NCBI GenBank assembly: GCA_963734435.1
Contig: CAVTHA010000006.1
Location: forward strand, 1 to 64,000
Length of the DNA stretch: 64,000 nt
From: Bog-756 sp963734435
GTDB lineage: Bacteria > Actinomycetota > Acidimicrobiia > Acidimicrobiales > RAAP-2
Reading direction: 5' to 3'
This document shows positions 1-9,249 of this stretch, piece by piece (position 1 is the first letter of the stretch; each line of letters opens with the position of its first letter). Made by a program: the position numbers and the translations under genes. The notes under the pieces are model-generated. The model saw only the letters and a program-made list of their open reading frames with translations, did not search any database and was not told the DNA's origin.

Positions 1-43
1 GAACAAGAAGCCTAATGAATGTTTCACGGGTCGGGCGCGGGCC

Positions 44-471
44 TTAGCACGAATCCAGGAGTTTGGGTGCAAAGCAACGAGGGCGATCGCCGGGCCTCGC
101 ACGGCTAGTCTGGTCGTATTCGGCAGCGCGCAGGCAGAACACAAATGAACCCACAGCCAGAGCGAGCCAGGTGAGCGGAAAGGGCAGATTCGCGTACCAG
201 CGAGCACGCAGAACCGTAATCATAGCGCCAACAAAATAGAGAACGAGCCCGCCGGCGGCGCAACGACTCCGATCCGTGGAACAGCAAAGCCAGCGATTAA
301 TCCAAGGCCGCCTATTAATTTCAGTACGCCCAGTGTTGGAAGCCACCGCTCCTCGACTTCCAGCCTCTTTATATTGGCGGGGGCGGCGTGCGGACGCGTG
401 AAGTCGCATATGCCAGCATAAAAGTTCGCTGCTGCTGCCAGGACAACGACGATCAAATAAGCGGTATGCAT
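44..471 (-). pseudogene. DoxX-like membrane protein, frameshifted
   Basis: Small four-helix membrane protein of the DoxX-like family, a group linked to quinone or thiosulfate redox and otherwise poorly defined. The reading frame starts at 471 (MHTAYLIVVV), has a first helix, then the family-like stretch LPTLGVLKLIGGLGLIAGF. After the residues VVAPPAG it breaks near base 250 and continues in another frame with LVLYFVGAMITVLRAR and FPLTWLALAVGSFV, which is the normal C-terminal helix pair. A single one-base indel in the GC-rich run at about 245-262 explains both pieces. Length after repair is about 140 residues, usual for the family. Given how many other genes here are broken the same way, a sequencing error is more likely than a dead gene. 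Confidence 0.7.
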
Positions 472-553
472 GTTGGAATGTCTGCCCCCTGTCACGAAGG
501 CTGGCTTGCGCGTGTCAACACAGTGACACGCGGCGAGAGGAGAATGTGAGCCA

Positions 554-1436
554 ATGGTCGGCGATCATTGGCTGGTCGGGAGATCGAGGCGAGCCGAGGA
601 CATTTGAGGGCGGTAGCCTATCGCATGTTCGGGCTCTCCCGGAGAGGCGGACGACGCCGTCCAGGAATGCTGGCTGCGCGTTAGCCGTGCGGATACCACT
701 GCGGTTCGGAGTCCGGAAGGATGGCTGACAACCGTCCTCGCGCGAATCTGTCTGAACATCCTCGCTCCCGAAAATCGCGGCGCGAGGGATTGCTGGAAGA
801 GACGCCGCCCCGTCTTGCCGTAGCGGACCGCGGGCACCGTGATCCTCAGGACGAGGCCCTACTTGCGGATGCGTCGGCCTGGCGCTGCTGGTGGTTCTCG
901 AAAGGCTTACCCCTGCCGAACGTGTCGCTTTCGTGCTGCACGACGTCTTCGGGGTATCCTTCGACGAGATCGCGTCCATCGTCGAACGTACGCCTGCGGC
1001 CGCGCGACAGCTCGCGAGCCGCGCTCGTCGCAATGTACGCGGAAGGCCCACGCCGAATGCGGCGAATCTCTCTCAACAGCGTCAGACCATTGAAGCCTTC
1101 CTCAGCGCTTTGCGCGCGGGCGATGTCGAGGGGCTCCTTGCCGTTTTAGATCCTGACGTGGTCCGTAGAGCCGACAGGTTTGCGGTTCCTCCCGGGGACG
1201 CCAGGGAGTTGCGCGGTGCAGCGGCCGTGGCTCATGAAGCACTCGCCTACATTCACACTGCCCGCGTCGCACAACCCGTGCTCGTCGATGAATCAGTGGG
1301 CTTCGTTGTAGCCCCGCATGGGCGGCTGCGGATTGTGATCCGTTGCGTGATCAGGAAAGGGAAAATCGCAGCGATGGAAGTAATATCCGATCCCGCTCGT
1401 CTGCGCAGAATGAAACTGGCTGTTCCACCTGATTGA
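554..1436 (+). pseudogene. ECF sigma factor, SigJ/ECF41-like, with several frameshifts
   Basis: RNA polymerase sigma factor of the SigJ/ECF41 type, which carries a SnoaL-like domain after sigma region 4. Pieces occur in successive frames: DHWLVGRS near 563, LRAVAYRMFGL near 604 and EADDAVQECWLRVSRADT from about 643 form sigma region 2. WLTTVLARICLNIL follows near 720. Region 4 is in one frame from about 895 (LERLTPAERVAFVLHDVFGV, then FDEIASIVERTPAAARQLAS), followed by the SnoaL-like tail to the stop at 1436. At least four indels separate the pieces. ECF41 factors are usually controlled by their own C-terminal domain rather than an anti-sigma factor. It is either a decayed gene or a poorly sequenced stretch; the C-terminal half (891-1436) is intact. 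Confidence 0.75.
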
Positions 1437-1894
1437 GGGGGAGAGTTCGCCTATGGACTCGACGAGGATAACCGCCGCTTTGGACTGTTGTTAACCGGGC
1501 AAAGCACGCCAAAACCAAACGGATTTCATTTATGTCATACCGGCCCCAATCCGTTTCCGAAAATGCCAGGTTCAGCGGTTCCGCGGATTAGCAATCGAAG
1601 CGAGCATCTCGCTGAAAGCCTGCGAGGGGTATCAACCAGCGACTTGACGATTGTGCGTTCAATGAAAATCCGAAGAGCTGCTCTTGAAGTGACGCAGTCT
1701 GAACCAAAGCGGACGGCGGCAAGTGATACTCATGCCCCCCACGCGATCTATGGTGGTTCTTGATAAGATTTGGTTGCGAGTGACTCCGAATCAAACGCGC
1801 ATTGCCGAATGGCTCGAGCACGAGGTACCAACGCTGCACCATGCAAAGGACTATGTAAGCAAGCGGCTGCTACCGCCCGGCTCACTACCCATCA
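1437..1894. other. No gene seen (about 460 bases)
   Basis: Open frames here are short, overlap on both strands and show no recognisable protein signature. I see no RNA gene or clear terminator. It may hold the promoter of the outer-membrane gene that follows. Confidence 0.5.
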
Positions 1895-2755
1895 ATGATC
1901 CGAATTGTCTGCAGGAAACTGGCGTCCATATTGTTCAGGCACGTCCTCACGAGCATCTTCGTCGTAGCTTCTTCAGTCATGCTTGTTTTATCGGGCTCAA
2001 ATAAGGTTCTTGCGCAGACGCCGGTACCCGACGTTCCTGCTGCAAACCCGGCTCGGCCGACTGTTTCCACTCCCGCAACTCTGACGCCCGTGGGATACTT
2101 GCAGTTCGAAAATGGAGCGCTGTACGCAGAGCAATCACCCGAATTCTCGAAGCGTCTGGGTATTGAGCAGGTCACCAAATTGACGGTAGCCAGTCGTGCG
2201 CAGCTTATCGTTCTATTCGAACCTTTCACGCATAGTACGGGAGCTGCGGTTTCCGGAAACAGGCCGGGTGAAGTTTTTGCAGGAACGCAAGTGATCATCG
2301 TGCCCGGGTCGGAGAAAAGACCCACGATCGCCGGCCAGTATTTGCGCAGACTGTATGCGAGCCCTGCCCCAGAGCTCGATCTCGGGACATTCGTCCAAAG
2401 CGCTACGCTGCTGATGAGCGGGGATCTGGTGGGCTTTCACTTCGACGTGAACGGACTGTTGTTAGAGCAACAGGATGACCAGACAAAGGGACGGCGCCTG
2501 CAGTTTGCCCAAACGCTCTCGATCTCCCATCCGGTCGGTAGATTTACGGTGTCCGGCGAAATTTGGCACTTCGCACAGCCTCTGATCAATTCCTACGCGG
2601 TTGGGAATCTTTGGTCGGTGGCCTATCCCATAAGCAAACAACTTGTCGTCGATGGCGGTTTCGATCACGGCTTCACCAACACTTCCACGCAGTGGGAGGG
2701 CTTTGCCGGATTCACCTACCTTTTGCCCAAGCGACTCTGGCGTAAGCGCGGATAG
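1895..2755 (+). CDS. Predicted outer-membrane protein (transporter/phenol MetA-pathway-like)
   Basis: 286-residue exported protein. The N-terminus has basic residues, a hydrophobic stretch (LTSIFVVASSVMLVLSG) and an Ala-Gln cleavage-like end (KVLAQ), then a Pro/Ala/Thr-rich linker. The rest alternates short amphipathic strands and ends YLLPKRLWRKRG, preceded by FDHGFTNTSTQWEGFAGFTY. The pattern resembles the short outer-membrane beta-barrels annotated as transporter or phenol MetA-pathway proteins in Acidobacteria. Substrate is unknown. The start is uncertain because no good ribosome-binding site precedes 1895. It stands alone, on the opposite strand to korB. Confidence 0.6.
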   Translation: MIRIVCRKLASILFRHVLTSIFVVASSVMLVLSGSNKVLAQTPVPDVPAANPARPTVSTPATLTPVGYLQFENGALYAEQSPEFSKRLGIEQVTKLTVASRAQLIVLFEPFTHSTGAAVSGNRPGEVFAGTQVIIVPGSEKRPTIAGQYLRRLYASPAPELDLGTFVQSATLLMSGDLVGFHFDVNGLLLEQQDDQTKGRRLQFAQTLSISHPVGRFTVSGEIWHFAQPLINSYAVGNLWSVAYPISKQLVVDGGFDHGFTNTSTQWEGFAGFTYLLPKRLWRKRG

Positions 2756-3136
2756 TAACGAATTCACTGCGACCGGCCACTACCTACCTTACCGGCTCTC
2801 ATTACTTCATGCCGGGTGCCCGCAAAGTGTGATGCCGCAGCCAACGTGGAGGTTTACGATGCGTTTGGTTAACACGGTTTACGATGCGTTTGGATAACGA
2901 GGAGGGTTTCAAGAGTGCCCACTAAACGTTACATCGATAGATCAAACAAGGTTGTAAAGATAGACTCACCGACGGACAAACCTTGGCTGCGATCTGAGCG
3001 CAGTCTTGAGACCTGTGGTTCGCCAAAATCTGCTGCAATCGGGATGGAGACCTTCTCGCTTCCCACCGCTCGTACGGATCGCGGCCCTTCGCCGTTCCAT
3101 GCTCATCCTCACGGCAACGGGCTGCTCCCCACCGCC
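2756..3136. other. Intergenic stretch, no gene seen
   Basis: About 380 bases between the convergent outer-membrane gene and korB. Short plus-strand frames are the antisense of korB or have no recognisable features. It contains the 25-bp tandem duplication listed separately. Confidence 0.5.
2852..2901. repeat. 25-bp tandem duplication
   Basis: Two head-to-tail copies of a 25-base unit (2852-2876 and 2877-2901). The first 17 bases, gtttacgatgcgtttgg, are identical and the remaining eight differ at about three positions. It lies outside genes, downstream of korB. Confidence 0.75.
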
Positions 3137-4033
3137 TTACATCAACTCCTCGACGAACGCTCGCGCAACATCCGCGGGAATGCGCGTGCTCTGTTTGACG
3201 AGCGGCTCGACACTCAGCACCGGCTCTGATTCATCCAGGGTGGGCACGTCTGTACGTTCGAAGAATTTGCCAATGGGAATTTCGTCCCCCCACAGCAGCG
3301 ACTTTTCCATCGCGGCCATCCAGTTGGTCGAATCATACGAAGAATCGTCCTCAAGCTTCTTCACCCGGGGACGGAACCACTGGAAGGTATTGTCATGGTT
3401 ATAAGTAACGCAAGGGCTGAAGACATCGATAAAGGAGAAGCCCTTGTGCCGGATACCTTGCTTGATAAGGTCGGTGAGGTGCTTCTGCTCCGCGCTGAAG
3501 CCGCGGGCGATGAAGGTGGCCCCCGCAGAGAGAGCGAGCGAAATGGGATTCACCGGGCCCTCCACATTGCCAAAGGGCATGCTCTTGGTCTTCATGCCTT
3601 TGCGGCTAGTGGGCGAGGTCTGACCTGTCGTAAGGCCGTAGATCTGGTTGTCCATGACAATGTAGAGCAAATCGACATTGCGGCGCATGGTGTGCATGAA
3701 ATGGTTTCCGCCAATGCCGAAGCCATCCCCATCACCACCTGTGACCAGGACCGTCATGCCGTGGTTCGCCATCTTGAAGCCGGTGGCCACGGCTAACGAG
3801 CGTCCGTGCAGTGTGTGCATTCCATAGGTATTGATGAAGCCGGGGAAATTTGAGGAGCAGCCAATACCGCTGATGGTGGCAACCTCGTGATTGGGAATCT
3901 GCAACTCAACCAGCGCCTTCTGCACCGCTGCGAGCACGCCAAAGTCGCCACAACCTGGACACCAGTCGGGATCCACCTTCCCCTTCAGGTCTGCCATGGT
4001 GGTCAGTTTGGGAGTTGCTACATCTGTTGCCAT
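3137..4033 (-). CDS. korB: 2-oxoacid:ferredoxin oxidoreductase, beta subunit
   Basis: Thiamine-pyrophosphate subunit of a 2-oxoacid:ferredoxin oxidoreductase, probably acting on 2-oxoglutarate; it oxidises the 2-oxoacid and CoA to acyl-CoA and CO2 and reduces ferredoxin. 298 residues, full length. DPDWCPGCGDFG near residue 23 carries iron-sulfur cysteines, and TGGDGDGFGIGGNHFMHT near residue 97 is the TPP/Mg motif, followed by NQIYGLTTGQTSPTS. It lies 28 bases downstream of korA on the same strand. Pyruvate specificity cannot be excluded from sequence alone. The gene pair diverges from nuoA, so the ferredoxin it reduces could feed the neighbouring complex I (inference). Confidence 0.92.
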   Translation of the reverse strand: MATDVATPKLTTMADLKGKVDPDWCPGCGDFGVLAAVQKALVELQIPNHEVATISGIGCSSNFPGFINTYGMHTLHGRSLAVATGFKMANHGMTVLVTGGDGDGFGIGGNHFMHTMRRNVDLLYIVMDNQIYGLTTGQTSPTSRKGMKTKSMPFGNVEGPVNPISLALSAGATFIARGFSAEQKHLTDLIKQGIRHKGFSFIDVFSPCVTYNHDNTFQWFRPRVKKLEDDSSYDSTNWMAAMEKSLLWGDEIPIGKFFERTDVPTLDESEPVLSVEPLVKQSTRIPADVARAFVEELM

Positions 4034-4061
4034 CGTTATTTTCTCCTCACCGGTTTTCGGT

Positions 4062-5841
4062 TTAGACCATGATCTCGTGGGAAGGCACGGAAAGAGTTGT
4101 GCTCCCCTGAAGCTGCTCTTTGACTGCTTCTACAATGTGGTGCGGCATGAAGGGTTCGCCGTCATATTTGCGGATATGTCCATTGGCCACAAAACTGGTT
4201 TCGCTGCGCAGGTAGCGGGCGAATTGGCCACTGTAGTTGTTTTCTATGATGATGGTGTGGCGCGAGCCTTTCAGCAGATCGGCAATGGCGTCGCCGTGAA
4301 GAGGCACAAGCCAGCGAATCTGCAATTGGTTGGCAGTGATCCCCTGGTCGCTTTAGCAGTTCGCGGGCTTCCTCGATGACTCCTTGCGTCGACCCCCAGC
4401 CGATCAGAGTCACATCAGCATTCGCCGGACCCTGCAGCGCGGGCGGCGGCACCGAGGCTTCAATGCCCGCGACCTTGCGCATGCGCTTCTCCATCATGGC
4501 GCGGCGCTTCACCGTGTTGGTGTATTCATCGCTGATGAGCACCCCGTCTTCATCGTGCTCATCGCTGGAGACGACGTGGGTGTAGCCGGGAACACCGGGG
4601 ACGGCCCGCGGGGAGACTCCGCTCTCGGTAATAAGGTAACGATTGTAAGATCCGTTGCCATTGCCGTTGGGCGAAGTGATCATCTCGCCGCGATCGATCT
4701 CAGGGTTGAAGTTCAGGACACTGGGCTCGACACTCAGGCGGCCCTCGGCCAACAGCAGATCGCAAAGCACGATGCCGGGACACTGAAAGCGGTCCGCGAT
4801 GTTGAAGATTTCGGGGATGAGCGTAAAGCAGTCGCCAATATCAAGCGGTGCGGCAATGACACGGGGATAATCGCCAAACGCCGCGCCCAGCATCTGCCAG
4901 AGATCGCCCTGCTCGGTCTTCGTGGGCACTCCGGTGGAGGGGCCCGCACGCTGGCAATCAATCACGACGATGGGAATTTCGGCTTGTGCGGAAAGACCAA
5001 GGGCTTCGCTCATGAGAGCAAAGCCGCCGCCGGAAGTGGCGCACATGGCGCGAACCCCGGCGTGCGCCGCGCCGATAGCCATGTTGATGACGCCAATCTC
5101 GTCCTCCACTTGGCGGACCATGATGTTGGCTTTGCGGGCGTGTTCGGCCATCCAGTGGAGCACGCCGGTTGACGGGCTCATGGGATAGGCACAATAGAAT
5201 TTAACCCCCGCCGCGGCTCCGCCCATCGCCATGGCAGCGTTACCGCCCAGCACAGCGTAACGGTTATCCGTCATGGGCAGCGGATTTGCGAAAGCGTTGA
5301 AATTTTGCGTGGCGTAGTCATAGCCGACCCGCGCCAGGCCGACGTTCTCATCGATGACGGCCTTTTCCTTCTTGCGGAATTGCTCGCTGAGTACGCTCTC
5401 CAGCGCCTGAAAGCCGACCCCCGTCATACTGAGGGCGGCGCCGATGGCCAGGGTATTCTGGGCGATCTTGTTGCGGCTAATGTCGGCGAGCTTCGAAACC
5501 GGCAGCGGGCACAACTGCACGCCGTCGGCGGCGTTGCCCGGCTTGATGGTATCGGAATTGTAGATGCAGGCCCCTCCGCTGCGCAGCAGGCCCAAGTGCC
5601 GGTCCATTGTGTCCTGGTTGAGGGGGATGAGGAGATCGAGCCGATCACCCATGTTGGTGATTTTTTCCGGGCCGGTGCGAATGGTGAGAAAGGTATGGCC
5701 GCCGCGAATAATGGATTGATAGGCGTTGTAGACGTTCAAGTGCAGCCCACGACGACTGAAGATTTTGGCGAAGATGTCTCCGGGGGTGGCGACGCCCTGA
5801 CCCGCAGCGCCCCCTATGCCAATAGCGAAGGATTGCCTCAT
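4062..5841 (-). CDS. korA: 2-oxoacid:ferredoxin oxidoreductase, fused gamma-alpha subunit (one frameshift)
   Basis: Partner of korB. The gamma domain comes first (start at 5841, MRQSFAIGIGGAAGQGV, then YNAYQSIIRGGHTF), followed by the pyrimidine-binding alpha domain (FYCAYPMSPSTGVLHWMAEH, then VEDEIGVINMAIGAAHAG). I chose 5841 because GGAGAG lies just upstream and homologues start here; the open frame runs further upstream without signature. Near 4345 the frame breaks after EEARELLKR and continues in the next frame as DQGITANQLQIRWLVPLHG to the stop at 4062. A one-base indel restores a protein of about 593 residues, the normal size for this fused form. All conserved blocks are present, so I treat it as functional. 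Confidence 0.88.
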
Positions 5842-6283
5842 CGAGTACTCTCCAGGCTGCGGAGCCCCTGGGACTTTGCTTCCCGAAGGGTCTGCGGATC
5901 TCATCCCGTCAAAGCAAAACAAGATCGTTTTGATGACGCTATTTTGAACGGGACAAGCATACACCCAGCTTCACTGGTCTGGCAGAACCGGACACAGGAA
6001 GGGACGGAGCGCGGCGAAGTTACGAACGGTGTAGATCGTTCCGATTCTTTGCTTTGGAGCCGGTTCTGTCTTCCGTAACGGTTTCGAAGATGGTTCCATT
6101 TCCAACGCGTTCTCCAGCCTGGAGCGGGAAGGCGTAATCTGGAATGTTCGGCGCTTCCTGCCTCAGGCAAGGTGCGGCTTCAGGTGGAATTTACGACAAT
6201 TCATCCGTCTAAGGGATAGGTAACCATGCAGTTAATTGGCGTACCGCAAATGCTAACGAACCGCGCCCGAGCGATGGTGAGGA
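5842..6283. promoter_or_regulatory. Divergent intergenic region between korAB and the nuo operon
   Basis: About 440 bases separate the divergent starts of korA and nuoA, so it should hold both promoters. The open frames inside have no protein signature and read as chance. I do not see an operator that I can name. Shared control of ferredoxin reduction and ferredoxin-linked respiration would be logical but is inference. Confidence 0.45.
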
Positions 6284-6679
6284 ATGGGTAACAGTTTGCC
6301 GATAGGACCGGGTGAGCACCCTTGGGCCACCATCGTCGTCCTCCTGGTTGGTGCGTTTATTTTCGGAACGGTGCCGCTGGCATTGGCTTGGTTCTGGGCG
6401 AAAGTTTACTCGCCGGCCAAGCCGGGGTTACAGAAAAATGCAACTTATGAATGCGGGCTGGAAGCCACGGGCGACGCGTGGGTCCAGCTCAATGTGTCCT
6501 ATTACCTGTACGCTATCGTTTTTTTGATCTTCGATGTGGAGGCGGTTTTCCTGCTGCCTTTTGCCGCGGCCTTCTCCGGCCTTTCGCTGGCTGCTTGTTT
6601 GGCTATGCTGGTTTTCCTGCTCTTACTGGTGGAGGGCCTGATCTGGGCCTGCCAAAAAGGTGTTTTAACTTGGGGCTGA
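6284..6679 (+). CDS. nuoA: NADH-quinone oxidoreductase subunit A
   Basis: Membrane subunit of complex I, three helices, 131 residues. Family signature NATYECGLEATGDAW and YYLYAIVFLIFDVEAVFLLP are present; the ECG loop and FDVE segment line the quinone-access region. First gene of the nuo operon and 10 bases upstream of nuoB. A five-codon frame (ATG at 6272, ending TAA) overlaps the start region and is probably chance. Confidence 0.95.
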   Translation: MGNSLPIGPGEHPWATIVVLLVGAFIFGTVPLALAWFWAKVYSPAKPGLQKNATYECGLEATGDAWVQLNVSYYLYAIVFLIFDVEAVFLLPFAAAFSGLSLAACLAMLVFLLLLVEGLIWACQKGVLTWG

Positions 6680-6689
6680 TGAGGTTTCC

Positions 6690-7304
6690 ATGGACCAGGA
6701 TTTAAAGACCGAGTTAAGCAAGCACGGTATTTTTGCCACCACGTTTGAAGAGCTTTACAACTGGGGGCGCAAGAACTCGGTTTGGCCGCTCACCTTTGGC
6801 CTGGCGTGCTGCGCGATTGAAATGATCGCCACTACGATGGCGCGCTACGATCTGGCACGCTTCGGGGCTGAGGTTTTTCGGCCCTCGCCTCGCCAGGCGG
6901 ATCTGATGATCGTCTCCGGAACCGTCACCAAGAAAATGGCTCCGCAGGTGGTTCGCCTTTATAACCAGATGCCAGAGCCGAAATACGTGATTGCCATGGG
7001 CGCGTGCGCCATTTCCGGCGGTCCCTTCCGCGATGGCTATAACGTGCTGAAGGGGATCGACCGCTTCATTCCTGTCGACGTACATATTCCCGGTTGTCCA
7101 CCCCGGCCGGAGGCGCTGATTCATGCCTTCATGGCCTTGCAGGATAAGATCAGCGCCCAACACCTTACGGGCGAATCGAGACCAAGGCATCTGAAAGAAG
7201 AACTCCCCAGCGAGTTTCCGGTGCCGGAGTTTGGCGAGCACGGACTGGAACCGCCGCAGAATGACGAGGTCTTCCATAATCCTCTCAAGGTGCTTCAGGG
7301 ATGA
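6690..7304 (+). CDS. nuoB: NADH-quinone oxidoreductase subunit B
   Basis: Carries the N2 4Fe-4S cluster that passes electrons to quinone. 204 residues. Cluster cysteines are visible as GLACCAIEM near residue 38, MGACAISGGPF near residue 105 and IPGCPPRPEALI near residue 137. It has a charged C-terminal tail of about 40 residues ending in PLKVLQG, somewhat longer than the E. coli form. It overlaps nuoC by ATGA. Confidence 0.95.
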   Translation: MDQDLKTELSKHGIFATTFEELYNWGRKNSVWPLTFGLACCAIEMIATTMARYDLARFGAEVFRPSPRQADLMIVSGTVTKKMAPQVVRLYNQMPEPKYVIAMGACAISGGPFRDGYNVLKGIDRFIPVDVHIPGCPPRPEALIHAFMALQDKISAQHLTGESRPRHLKEELPSEFPVPEFGEHGLEPPQNDEVFHNPLKVLQG

Positions 7305-7879
7305 CGCTGGAGGAGATCATGAGCCGGCTGCAAGCGGGTGTTGCAGGCTTCCAGGGAGAGATCGTGGTGAATCGCGGCCCCGCCGCACAGAACTCTCTGC
7401 TTATGGATCGCCGGCACGGGGTTGAGGCAGCCCGGTTGCTGCGTGACGAACTGCAATTTGATTTTTGTTCGAATGTTACGGCGGTCGATTGGCCGGACAG
7501 CGAGAAAACCGAAAAAATCAAAACCAAGCAAACCGTTGATGGCGTTGAGAAAGAGATCGAACAGACGATCAAGACAAAGATCCCGGGTTACCTCGAAGTG
7601 GTCTATCACCTCTTCTCCATCGCTCGCAAAGAGGGGCCGGTGGTATTACGGATGCGCACACCGAACCGGACAGACGACGTAGCGTTGCCATCGCTGACGC
7701 CGGTTTGGAGGAGTGCAGAATTCCAGGAGCGGGAGGCTTTCGATCTGTACGGCATTGTGTTCGATGGGCATCCGGACCTGCGGCGCATCCTCATGTGGGA
7801 GGGGTTTACGGATCATCCGATGCGCAAGGATTACGTTCCTCCGCCGGACGATGATTTGGAAATACTGAGGGAACGATGA
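7301..7879 (+). CDS. nuoC: NADH-quinone oxidoreductase subunit C, with a charged insertion
   Basis: Peripheral 30-kDa subunit, 192 residues, separate from NuoD. The family signature is REAFDLYGIVFDGHPDLRR followed by HPMRKDYVPPPDD. Between AVDWPD and PGYLEVVYHLFS (about residues 65-95) there is a Lys/Glu-rich insertion of roughly 30 residues beginning SEKTEKIKTK that is absent from most NuoC proteins. Its start overlaps the nuoB stop by four bases. Confidence 0.93.
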   Translation: MTLEEIMSRLQAGVAGFQGEIVVNRGPAAQNSLLMDRRHGVEAARLLRDELQFDFCSNVTAVDWPDSEKTEKIKTKQTVDGVEKEIEQTIKTKIPGYLEVVYHLFSIARKEGPVVLRMRTPNRTDDVALPSLTPVWRSAEFQEREAFDLYGIVFDGHPDLRRILMWEGFTDHPMRKDYVPPPDDDLEILRER

Positions 7880-7915
7880 CACAGGTAGCGCCCTCCGAGA
7901 GCTGGGCAGGAGATC

Positions 7916-9004
7916 ATGGAAATATCGATGGGGCCACAGCACCCATCGACCCACGGCGTCTTTCGTATGGATGTTCGCCTGGACGGCGAGCGAGTGCTGC
8001 GCCTGAAGCCAGTGTTCGGCTACCTGCATAGGAACCACGAGAAAATTGCCGAGACCGCCAGTTATCTAGCCGCGATTCCCTACACAGACCGGCTGGACTA
8101 CCTCTGCTCCATGACCAACAACTGGGGATATGCGCTGGCGGTGGAGAAGCTGGCGGGCCTGATGGTTCCGGAGCGGGCCGAGTATATCCGGGTGATCGTC
8201 GCGGAGCTGACCAGGCTGCAGAATCACGCCGGAATGGTGGGATTTTTGCTGCAGGACATGGGCGCCAGCGGCACTCCGCTGATGTACGCCTTCCGTGAGC
8301 GGGAGCGGGTCCTGGACCTCTTTGAATCGTTAAGCGGCGCGCGCATGATGTGCAACTACATGCGCTTCGGCGGCGTGCGCGTGGACTGCTCGGCGGAATG
8401 GCTCGCTCAGACAGCGAAGCTGGTGGCGGGGTTTGACAGCTTCCTGGACGAGTTCGAACAGTTGCTGACGGGGAACGAAATCCTGATGGCGCGCACCCAG
8501 GGCGTGGGTGTGCTGCCTCGAGAATTAGCTATCAACGCGGGCGTTACCGGACCCGGCCTGCGCGCCAGCGGAGTGAATTACGACCTGCGCAAGGTGGACC
8601 ACTACGGTGTCTACGATCGCTTCCAGTTCCGTGTGCCGCTGGGCGAACATGGGGATGTGTTCGACCGGTACATGATGCGCGTGCTTGAGATGCGGGAGTC
8701 GGTCAAGATTCTGGAGCAGGCTCTGCGCGATATTCCATCAGGACCGATCATGGATCCTAAGGCGAGGCTGCGCGGATTACGACCGAAGGTCGGGGAGGCC
8801 TATGGGCGGATCGAATCGCCAAAGGGCGAGCTGGGGTTTTATTTGATTAGTGACGGGTCGCCCAACCCATACCGGTACCGCGTGCGTCCCCCGAGCTTGA
8901 TCAACCTTACCGTGCTCGAGGATATGTGCCTGGGACACAACATTGCCGATGTGGTGGTGATTCTGGGGAGCATTGATATTGTGATGGGAGAAGTGGATCG
9001 CTGA
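7916..9004 (+). CDS. nuoD: NADH-quinone oxidoreductase subunit D
   Basis: 49-kDa quinone-site subunit, 362 residues. MGPQHPSTHGVFRMDVRLDG opens the protein and the quinone-site His is in it; further signatures are YLHRNHEKIAE, YTDRLDYLCSM and GEAYGRIESPKGELGFY, with the C-terminal DIVMGEVDR. In homologues about ten residues precede MEISMGPQHP. Here an ATG at 7876 opens a frame one base out of register with 7916, so a small indel near 7900 could have cut the N-terminus. It is followed by a hairpin repeat and not by nuoE. Confidence 0.94.
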   Translation: MEISMGPQHPSTHGVFRMDVRLDGERVLRLKPVFGYLHRNHEKIAETASYLAAIPYTDRLDYLCSMTNNWGYALAVEKLAGLMVPERAEYIRVIVAELTRLQNHAGMVGFLLQDMGASGTPLMYAFRERERVLDLFESLSGARMMCNYMRFGGVRVDCSAEWLAQTAKLVAGFDSFLDEFEQLLTGNEILMARTQGVGVLPRELAINAGVTGPGLRASGVNYDLRKVDHYGVYDRFQFRVPLGEHGDVFDRYMMRVLEMRESVKILEQALRDIPSGPIMDPKARLRGLRPKVGEAYGRIESPKGELGFYLISDGSPNPYRYRVRPPSLINLTVLEDMCLGHNIADVVVILGSIDIVMGEVDR

Positions 9005-9049
9005 GGATGAAAGTTGCTTTGAGTTTGCTTCCGGTGCTGGTCAAGAGCA

Positions 9050-9157
9050 CCGCAGATCTCTCCACTACGCTACGCTCCGGTCGAGATGGCGAATCTGTTC
9101 CGCAAGGACGATTAGTCATCTCGTCGGAGCGTAGCGTACGTGGGGAGATCTGCGGAT
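9050..9157. repeat. Dispersed inverted repeat (hairpin), copy 1
   Basis: Left arm 9050-9089 (ccgcagatctctccactacg...) and right arm 9118-9157 are imperfect reverse complements of about 40 bases, separated by 28 bases. The same element occurs at 26127-26236. It begins 46 bases after the nuoD stop and splits the nuo operon between nuoD and nuoI. Peptides resembling SSRPERSVVERSAVL, encoded by one arm, are familiar from spurious ORF calls in many Acidobacteria, so this is a family-level mobile or REP/MITE-like repeat. A terminator or mRNA-processing role is possible. Confidence 0.85.
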
Positions 9158-9249
9158 TCTTCGTTGGTTCTCACGCCGACACCAGAGGTTACGAGACCAC
9201 ATAGGAAATCGGACGGGTGCCGCTCCGCCAGGACAAACGAGGGTAGAAG

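Noticed and set aside
5901..6170. Small minus-strand frame upstream of korA
   Set aside because: No signature, no ribosome site, and it lies in the divergent promoter region.
9007..9204. Short ORFs crossing the hairpin repeats (also 26165-26644)
   Set aside because: Their SRPERSVVERSAV-like peptides are simply translations of the repeat arm.
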